Shown here: positions 52,780-64,000 of the stretch, piece by piece
Layout of the letters: each line of letters begins with the position of its first letter
Numbering within the stretch: the stretch's first letter is position 1
Assembly (NCBI GenBank): GCA_043228905.1
Contig: JBHGNT010000001.1
Span: forward strand, 3,844,001 to 3,908,000
From: Azolla caroliniana
Lineage: Eukaryota > Polypodiophyta
Direction of reading: 5' to 3'
DNA length: 64,000 nucleotides
Program-made: the position numbers and the translations under genes
Notes under the pieces: generated by a model
Told to the model about the DNA's origin: nothing
The model's database searches: none
Seen by the model: only the letters and a program-made list of their open reading frames with translations

Positions 52780-55130
52780 TAGCGTTCATGGATGAACCAA
52801 CAATCCCAATCTAGTAAGAATAAAAATTAATTTTTATACATTGAACTTCTCTTCCCCTAATGCTCCCTGGAATCAGTTCTAATTTTCGCGAGACTTTTTG
52901 CAGAGTAGAATTCATCTTGCCTTGTGAATATATACTTAAAAAGACTAGCTCGAAAGCTCAAAGGTTGCCAATTGATGCGCAAAGTACTTGCAACTTTAGC
53001 ATGTAAGCGGAAAATTTGAGTAAACTGGATATGCCTAAGTTTACTTACAGAATGAAGCTTAAAAACAATAAAAGGTTGATGAGTTATGGCAAGAAAGTCT
53101 AGTTTGCTTAGAGTATGCTTATTACAAAATGAGACTTTCATTTGTTGAAGGTTTAGCTCTTCATGAATACACTGGATTATGTAATTGTAATTGTTTCAAC
53201 CATTTTGATGGCACATTGCTACTGTCTATATCCCCTTGTACACACTCTACTTGTTTGGCATATTAAACTTGGACTCTATATTCACTTATGAAGTATTGTC
53301 ATGTTCTCCAAATGGAGTGTGTTTCAGGAGAAGCTTGTATAATTTAATATTAAGAGAACCACTTGTTCATCAAAATTCCCCTTTCATGCATTCAGTATTC
53401 TGTTATTGATGGTTAACGTAAGTTGGTGTTAATGAATGTTCATAAACAATTGGTTAGGAAATGGAGTTTATTGAGACTGCACGGATCATATAATCAACTC
53501 GATCCACATAATGCCAAGAATGTGAGAGTATGGGAAGCTTTTGTAAGGTGTGAATAAGTGCCTACCTACCCTCACATGTGATAAAAAAAGGGGCATTGCA
53601 TTGAATAAGGTAGATGGATTTGCTGTTGGGTTTAACCACCTCATGTGTATAAGCAAACATTAAAGAGTGCACTCTGGTGCTAGTTCTCACTTCACCCCCT
53701 AAGTTCCATCTGTATATGAGGAGTGCATGAGATAGTAGTGGTATTGTTATGTTGAATGTTTTGTTATAATCGTGGTTTTGGCATTATGCTAGAAGCATAT
53801 TATTCTGCATGGGATCATGCCTTCCTTTATATAATGTGCATAAAATCCCATGATTGTGTCATTGTTAAAAAAATTCAAAGGTGATTTTCAAAATTGAGAA
53901 ATGCAAATTGCACTAAGCTCCACCTTTTTGTTTTTGAACACTACGTGCTGTGCACTCACCTCAATGGTTATAAGGCAGGCACAACTTATCATGGTATCAG
54001 GATCTATAAAAAAAAAGCACTCCTACATATAACATGACACAAAAATATTTTGTGGGAAAGTGTACTTGCAGATTTTCTGTAATGACAATCACATGGCGTG
54101 TTTGATTGCAAAGATAAATAGGCCCCCATTTCTATTTGTTGGGAATATGCCAATACATCCGATTCTTTGGAATGGAAAGTAGAGAAGTTATTGGAACCAA
54201 TTATTGTTTGCCCCCCTCCCCCCCTCTTTGTCTCTCCCCATTGGGCACATTTGGCCGTGAAGTGGATGATAATCTATCATCATAGTGCAACTAGTAGTTG
54301 GCTTTAGTTCGACCTAAGTAGCGTAAAAGACATTGTATTCGAAACTTAAATAGAAATACAATACCACTTTGGATTGTAAGGGAAATAGAGTATTTTTGTA
54401 TCCTTTTGTTTGGTATAATACAAGACAAAAGTTTGTGCTTTGTATCCTTTCGTATGAGAACAAGAAAACTGTGTTTATGACTTGGTAAAGGTTGGTTGTT
54501 GGTGGAACGCTGATGACAGGCATTCGATAACCTCGATGGATCATCTAAGGGTTCTATCTCGACCCAAACATGTGGATGAAGTGCAAGTGTAGCATATAGC
54601 ATTAGCATCTAGGGTAAACAAACGTCGGCAATGAAACTGTCTCTGTTTTGATTAGCACTAGGTGGAGGACATTACCGTAAGTTAGAAGGGTTTTGTCTTG
54701 ACCCAAACACGTGGATGAAATACGAGTGTAGCATAAAACGTTAGCATCTAGGGTGAATAAATGCAGGCAACGAAGTCTCGGTCTGCCTCTGTTTTGATTA
54801 CTACTACTAGGTGGAGGACATTACCATCCATCAAAAGTCGATGAAGGTGGAGGAGAGACGGGATGCTCTCGTAAGAACGGATTGATGGGTCATCATCATA
54901 GTTAGAGAAGCAATTCTTTGTGAGTTAAAAAATAATATGCTTGAGTAGGAAAATGAAACAAAGGGGAGGAGGGCATTTTGGGGAATTTTCTCAATCATCA
55001 TCATCATATCAATATGTAGTTAAGAGAGACAATTCTTTGTGAGTTAAAAAATAATATGCTTGTGTGGGAAAATGAAACGAAGGGGAGGAGGGCATTTTGG
55101 GAATTTTTTCTTAATCGTCGTCAAAATAGA
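52780..55130. other. Intergenic with two tandem duplications
   Basis: No gene is recognised. About 54547-54685 and 54686-54824 are a diverged 139-bp pair (GACCCAAACA.GTGGATGAA, AGCATCTAGGGT, GGTGGAGGACATTACC). Positions 54899-55017 and 55018-55125 are a closer 119-bp pair (CAATTCTTTGTGAGTTAAAA, GGGGAGGAGGGCATTTTGGG) directly before the RABA1 TATA box. TGGTATCAGGATC at about 53993 resembles a Met-tRNA primer-binding site of copia elements, but no LTR is evident. Confidence 0.55.
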
Positions 55131-55132
55131 GA

Positions 55133-55140
55133 TATAAATA
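55133..55140 (+). promoter_or_regulatory. Candidate TATA box of RABA1
   Basis: TATAAATA lies 225 bp before the start codon at 55358. The intervening leader is A-rich then CT-rich, as in many plant 5' UTRs. Confidence 0.6.
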
Positions 55141-55162
55141 AAAGCCAGCGAAAAAAAAGTAA

Positions 55163-58313
<3,151 letters not shown>

Positions 58314-59941
58314 CTTATTGCATTTCAGCTTATTATATCAAATGGGCTGTTTATATGTCTAGATCAAATTGCCATACTTAATATTGAGACACAAAATTTG
58401 CAACAACATTTTTTGTGGAGGCAAACTGTCTCATGGATATCAGTTATTGGGTGGAAAGAGCTTTGTTTTTCTTTTGGATGCTATTAGGTTAATTTCAAAG
58501 ACCAGGGTTTGCAACCACCCTATTAAAGTCCTGTAGAGTTAATGACAAAACTCTTTTAAGTAATTTTGTTTAGTGTCTTTCTATCTCTTTTTACATCCAA
58601 TGCTGAAGAGCTGCAGTTCTTTAAGTCCCCACGTTGTATTTGGACTTCTGTTCAGTATTTTTTTTATCAACTGAGTTTTTATTTTGGTTGCAAATTTGAT
58701 GGTGTGTCAGCAGGCACACAATTATGCTTCTAAGCAACTCTCTCATTTTGATGTCTAAATGTTTTCAATATGTATTCTGTTTAAGGATATTAAAAGATAT
58801 ACCTAGGAATGAGATTCTTGTCTTCTTAACAATTACTGCGTGCAGGACTTAACCTTTGAGGTTGTGTCTATGAAAATGTAGCATTGCTTGATAAATATTA
58901 TCTAAACATTGCTAGAATACGTTAAAGAATGGCTTCAAAGAGTTTCAAGAATGTCTTGGAGGAGGCAATATTACGTCAATTTTCATTAGCTAGTCCTTTA
59001 TCATACATTTATGGGAAGAAGAAAAATTCAACACGAACAAATTTTAGTGTCTAAAGATTCTATTTAATACTCCAGCATTAAGAGTCAGTCTAATGGAATA
59101 CGATTCAGTTACTCGGAAAGTTTTTATAAAGCCATCTTAGTTGTGGCTTGATTAGCTCACATACCATACATATATCACTTTTCTTAACCTTATGCTATAC
59201 ATATCAAATTAACCACTTCGTTGTCTCCAAGCAGTTGGACAGCCATCTCAACTATGGCTTGATTGGTGTTCTCTGTGGTATTTACTATTCAGTTGCTAGT
59301 AATCAATAAGCCTAGCATGACATTGTGCTTCTCACAGTCTTATATTCATACATTATGAGGTGTTTGTAATGATGAGAATGTGGTCGACTGTAATTCAAAA
59401 CACAAGCAACATTTGAATGGGTTTGAGGTCTTTTGATGAACTAAATTCTCTTGAATAGTTAATTCTCTATTGAATCAAAATCCGAAGCCACCACTGTAAA
59501 GAAAAATTAAAGGCAATTACTGTGCAATAAGTTGAAGAAGTTCCAAGGAGATGTATCTCTGGAAATATGTAGTGTATTTCCAACCCATGAACAGATATGC
59601 TTGCCACTAACAAAAGGTCAAATTTGAATAATCTCAACATAAGTTGTAGTTTTAGTACACAGGTCGCAATAATGAGTGCAAACAATATTCTTGAAAACCT
59701 GATACAATGAAATATATAATAACATCTACACAAATACACTATTGAGCAAAATGAATATTGTACCAACAATATACAGTTTGCATTTTGAGCTGATTGTAAT
59801 TTGCAGTATCATCACGATTACAGAAATCAGATAACAGCATTAATAACCTTCATGCACAGAAATCAGATGAGCAAACTGAGCTTTATTGTCATACAAAATC
59901 AAGCTGCCACCTTAAGGCTCTACTTGCTTTTCTGCTTTTTC
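58314..59941. other. Convergent intergenic region between RABA1 and the phosphatase
   Basis: It contains the two 3' UTRs. No gene, RNA or repeat is recognised; the 100-codon minus frame at 59467-59769 has no family resemblance. Confidence 0.55.
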
Positions 59942-61961
59942 TTATAATATAGTTTCACTGTCATGAATTGGCAACCATTGCCTTAGATTCCGAGTTCTAT
60001 GTGAGAACCACATGCCTAAAGTAATTCCGAGACCCATGCCAGAGATCAACGACAAAGAAACCAAAAGAAACCAACTCCGCAATCCAACTGGATTGTCTGA
60101 GTTTCTGATTAACATTTCAGTATTAGGTGAGGTGATAGTGATTGAATCGTGAACTTGGCCATCGTGGTTACCTACATATGAAAGGGTTAGAAGTTCCTTA
60201 GTTGCATAAAGTCTTGTATAACCCAGCTGATCTCCTCTATAAAGGGACCATTCAGGTTGAGGAAAAATTGGATCTTCAGGGTGATCAGGGCTAGTTAACC
60301 AAGGGGGTTGCCAATCTTGACCACCCATACCAATTACAACATGAATAGGAGCAGTACCATATGACGAAGATGAATTTGAATACGTAAAGTTTCTAAGCGG
60401 GCAAGTTCTCTCATAGTTGTGCACATGGCCCCACAAAGCAAGATTCACGTTATATCTTACCAGGAGGGGCTCCAAGCTCTCTCTCAATTTGTCAATCAAT
60501 GGAGATGTATATTGAGTAGTATACATTGGACGATGCCCAAGAACAACAATAAACGGTGTCTTGGCTCTGTCTACATCCTCAAGGTCTTGCACAATGAATG
60601 CATATTGTTGACTTTCTGGTAGAAAGTTTATTTCTGTAGATATGTAAAGGAAATGAACGGACCCAAAATCTAGAGAATAGTACAGATTTCTGGTTGCAAT
60701 ATTTCCAGCTCCCGTCGGAAGTGAAGAGTTTCCAGGCATCGAGAAACGTAAACTGTATGGGATTCCACATTCTCCACCCCCATCCTTACCATATATATTT
60801 TGTGCCCACAATGGCCTCCAAGGTTGCAAAGGCCAGTTGTATTCATGGTTCCCAATACACACATGGTAAGGCACATGAGAAGCGATTGGTTCTATCTGTG
60901 AAAAAAACAAGTCCCATAGCCATGCATAGCCTCTTGCATAGCTTATATCTCCTATATGAGATATGAAACTTGGCTTTTCCCCCAATTTGGCAATATCTCT
61001 TGTTAACCACTTGATAGTATTTTTACTCTCTGGTTGTGTCAACGAACAAGTTGTATATGGAGCAGAAGTCCCCATGTCTCCAAATAAAAAGGCATGGGTC
61101 TCAGAGACCTCAGGATCATATGATGTGAAATTGAACATTTTGCTCCAACTGCCTTCATCACTTCCCACCTGAATCCATAATATGGTTTAACATTCCATGA
61201 TTTATGCATATACATAACCACAATATGAATGCAATTGAAATAGCATTCTTAGTGACATCGAATTCTACCTGATAATAATAAATTTGTCCACTCTCCAAAT
61301 CTTTCATAACTGCAGTATGTATGTACCCTGGTTCTCTCCAACCACGACTACTATTTGCTGGATGATCACACATATCAGAACGCTGATACGTCAAAGATAA
61401 AGCTTCTCTCAGGAGTTCCAGTTTCTTGTTGTTTCGACCATATTTTACATAGCTCTTAATAGGGTCTCGTGTCACAAACATTACGTTCATCTCTTGATTT
61501 TTTGAAGATATGGACAAGTGAACTTGTGTTGGCTCATTGAAGTTCTCAAATGATACTCTCTCACTAATAGAGAGACGGTGAGATGTATTCTGCTTACACA
61601 ATTTGTTGATTTTACCTGAACCAAATGGTGTATGATGCCCTTGAAATAGTCTGAATTCGTATGGTTCACGCATATTTACCAAGGGAAGAGTCCATTGACC
61701 ACTTCCTTGTGCCCATTCAGTGTCTTCAGATAGTAGGAAATAACCAATATATAGTCCATCATCAGAATCAGCTGGGTTATAGACACCAATCCAATCTGAT
61801 TGTAAAGGTTTGCTTAAACCTTTCCACTTGAGGGTAACATTGGAGTTTGAGTGCTTCAATAAAATTGGTGAAACTTCTATCGTCTGTCCTGAAGTTTCAT
61901 GTCTTGTGCACAAACTTGAAAAGAAAACGAGAACTAACACTAAAGATTTTAAATCTATCAT
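59942..61961 (-). CDS. Purple acid phosphatase with C-terminal membrane anchor (PAP2/PAP9-like)
   Basis: Two minus-strand exons, 61961-61269 and 61168-59942 (CAG|GTG, phase 0); 639 residues. A hydrophobic N-terminus (LVLVLVFFSSLC) suggests a signal sequence. Exon 1 holds the fibronectin-like N-terminal domain (NVTLKWKG, DWIGVYNP, VMFVTRD, YVKYG). Exon 2 holds the metallophosphatase core with all five metal-ligand blocks: FGDMG (about 261), GDISYARGY (about 304), GNHEY, VLGHRPMY and GHVHNYER. After the catalytic domain is a hydrophobic segment (FLLVSLSLISGMGLGITLGMW) and a short basic tail. That anchor is the mark of the PAP2/PAP9 group, whose Arabidopsis member PAP2 is tail-anchored on plastid and mitochondrial outer membranes. 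All ligands are present, so 'probable inactive' labels often given to this group are not supported by the motifs. An in-frame upstream ATG at 62039 would add 26 residues ahead of the hydrophobic start; I prefer 61961. Confidence 0.95.
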
Positions 61962-64000
61962 CCTGCATAATAATGAAGATTTCTCTTGCTCTCCTTTATT
62001 TGTAAAAGATATCGTCTTATATAATACAAAAGGATACACATATAGTTCATAATGACACGATCACTACAGTGTTTCCACAGGCCATCAGGAAAACAAGGGC
62101 AAGGAAACATCACGGGATGTGTATTATGTGATAACCCAAATTCAATCCTCGCATTGGCCTTTATATGGTATTTTAGTCCCCTACGGACCTTCAAAAAACC
62201 CCTCTTTCTTCAGATGAGTATTGAAGTAAACAATTGGGACACAATTGGGACGAAAACAAACTTAATTGTATTCATGTCTCATTCCTATCTCTCTCTGACA
62301 CCATTTTTTCATTACTCATTTTTCAATAATTCTCAGTATCCTAACCATGTTTGTCCTTCCATTTCCCCTAAAGGTAGATTCATATGTAGAAACCTTTATT
62401 CATCCTGTAGTTATACCTTCACCTCTCTTCAGCATTGATTCAATCCTTGTCTTACCATCAAATATCTCAGAAAAAAGAAATTGAGCAAATGATCCATACA
62501 AAGATAAAAATAATACATGGGGAAGATGCTAGGTGAAAGATCGATTTTTAAAAAAAAATTATGCTTCTTTCCTTACTAGCTCACCTGTACGTTTTGAAGT
62601 GTGTAAACATGGACAAACTGTCGTTTTATATCGTAAATACTCTTATTGAAGATTGATAATATCCCATCTCTTTCACTTCATCTTTGCTTCCAATTAAGAA
62701 ACACTTCTGCAAAGAGAAACGAAAGAACAATATAATCTAGGCCCTTATAACAGATCAGATGCTATATGAATCGTGGCGCTCCCTTTCTATCATTCTTTCT
62801 GTCTCTATTTCTATGCCTCTCACACATGCCTCTCTCCCTCTACCTCTCCCTCCCACTCTCTCTCTCTCTCTCTCTCTCTCGTGTGTCTGTTTGTCTGTAT
62901 GACTGACCTGCTGTGCGGAAAAAATCAATTCGGTGTGGAGATGTTGAAGAAGACTAGAGTGATCGCTGATTTAGTCTCTTCATGTGTCTGCATCTCGCCA
63001 TCACCGTGATCGCGAAAAATATTGACTTAAAAGTTAAAATTACAAGTCTCTATTATCTATCTATGAATCAACACACACGCGCACGTGTCTGTGCCATCTC
63101 TTCCGCTGTTTGAAAGCTCCTCATATCTCAGGACATGGCACCATACCACCAAAGGACGAATAACTTTGTAAAAGTAAATTATGCTTCTAATTACCTCAGA
63201 TTAGGAGATATTTCCTCTTTAATTCCAGGTCTCGATCAAGTAACTGAATACTCCTCAAATTCGCTTGATCAAGGCCACATATTTTATATCTAATCGGAGT
63301 GTAGTTCTTCATTATATCTAACACATGTACCATGAGGAGCCCAAAATTTGACCAAATACATATAATAGGTAGTTTTAAATGTAACCAAGGATACTTCTTG
63401 AAATGGGGATGCATGTGACATGATGATGTGAGTGTATGCATACTCCTCCTTCAGGCTTTCCAAAAATCCTTGGTTATAATTAGGTGTTAATTAGCAATGT
63501 AAATGGTTAATCGTTAGGTTTAGGTTACAAGAGTGGTTAATCGTTAGGTTTAGGTTACAAGAGTGGTTAATTAGTTAGGGATCAATACGCTAACTAGGTA
63601 ATCAAACTTTCAACTTCTGATTAGGGGGTTAATTTTTATGAGAAGAGTGTGGTTCATCCACTAATACATTGCTTCTTAAAAGGGATTCAATTTGATTGAA
63701 GGGTATTTTGGAAACCATCAATGTCATGGAAAAAATCACAACACACAAGTCTCATAAAAAACATAACCATTTACTATAAAACCCCATCTTAATTTTAATA
63801 AAAAAAACACATGAGAAGTTTTCAAACAACGCCATGATATGCACTTTAAGTTGTAACAAATTCAAACGAGGCTTCCCAAAACAATCAATTTGTCTATGCA
63901 AGGAGGTAACATTAATCAAACATGCAAATTATACATTTCCTCATTCATGAAAAAGTAGTGGTGGTCGATTGCATATATGAGTTTCTAGTGTCTCTTCTTA
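61962..64000. other. Upstream of the phosphatase; no further gene recognised
   Basis: The promoter and leader of the minus-strand phosphatase lie at the left. A (CT)n run is at about 62859-62881. A 30-bp unit (GGTTAATCGTTAGGTTTAGG...) is repeated about 2.2 times at 63505-63570. Small frames elsewhere have no family resemblance. Confidence 0.5.

Overview
This window looks like nuclear DNA of a flowering plant. Its genes are split by GT-AG introns, the encoded proteins are plant types (a plastid sulfolipid enzyme, a RABA1 GTPase, a MUR3-type GT47 enzyme, a membrane-anchored purple acid phosphatase), and there are many (CT)n/(GA)n microsatellites and decayed LINE copies. I cannot name the species or family. 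Nine protein-coding genes and one tRNA gene can be supported. Eight of the nine needed exon-by-exon reconstruction, and in each the reading frame closes across every junction.

Layout. 1-6400 is repeat-rich: a LINE reverse-transcriptase piece at the left edge, a second RT zinc-finger scrap, and a nearly full-frame but stop-riddled non-LTR element (2989-5953, minus). The 5' end of that element abuts a near-perfect 170-bp-arm inverted repeat (5953-6366). 7866-14062 (+) is a ten-exon TSO1/tesmin-like CXC transcription factor, with a 237-bp triplicated block carrying telomere-like motifs in intron 3. Converging on it is eIF3k (19679-14894, minus, nine exons). 22506-25171 (+) encodes the N-terminal glutamine amidohydrolase NTAQ1 of the N-degron pathway. 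26699-26778 is tRNA-Leu(UAG). 30339-28963 (minus) is an intronless GT47 glycosyltransferase. 34492-36325 (+) is SQD1, UDP-sulfoquinovose synthase. 39687-37865 (minus) is an 84-residue HIG1-domain protein with a 93-bp minisatellite in its only intron. 46632-41962 (minus) is an 833-residue plant membrane protein of unknown function. 51541-52779 (+) is an 88-residue single-pass protein. 55358-58313 (+) is a RABA1-type Rab11 GTPase. 61961-59942 (minus) is a purple acid phosphatase with a C-terminal membrane anchor.

The genes are ordinary housekeeping and trafficking loci with no operon-like logic or shared pathway. They are separated by AT-rich intergenic DNA in which I mostly see decayed repeats. 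I found no convincing new biological system. The most unusual structures are the long hairpin at the LINE junction, the LINE whose in-frame stops all look like C-to-T changes, the telomere-motif tandem block inside the TSO1-like gene, and several intronic minisatellites.
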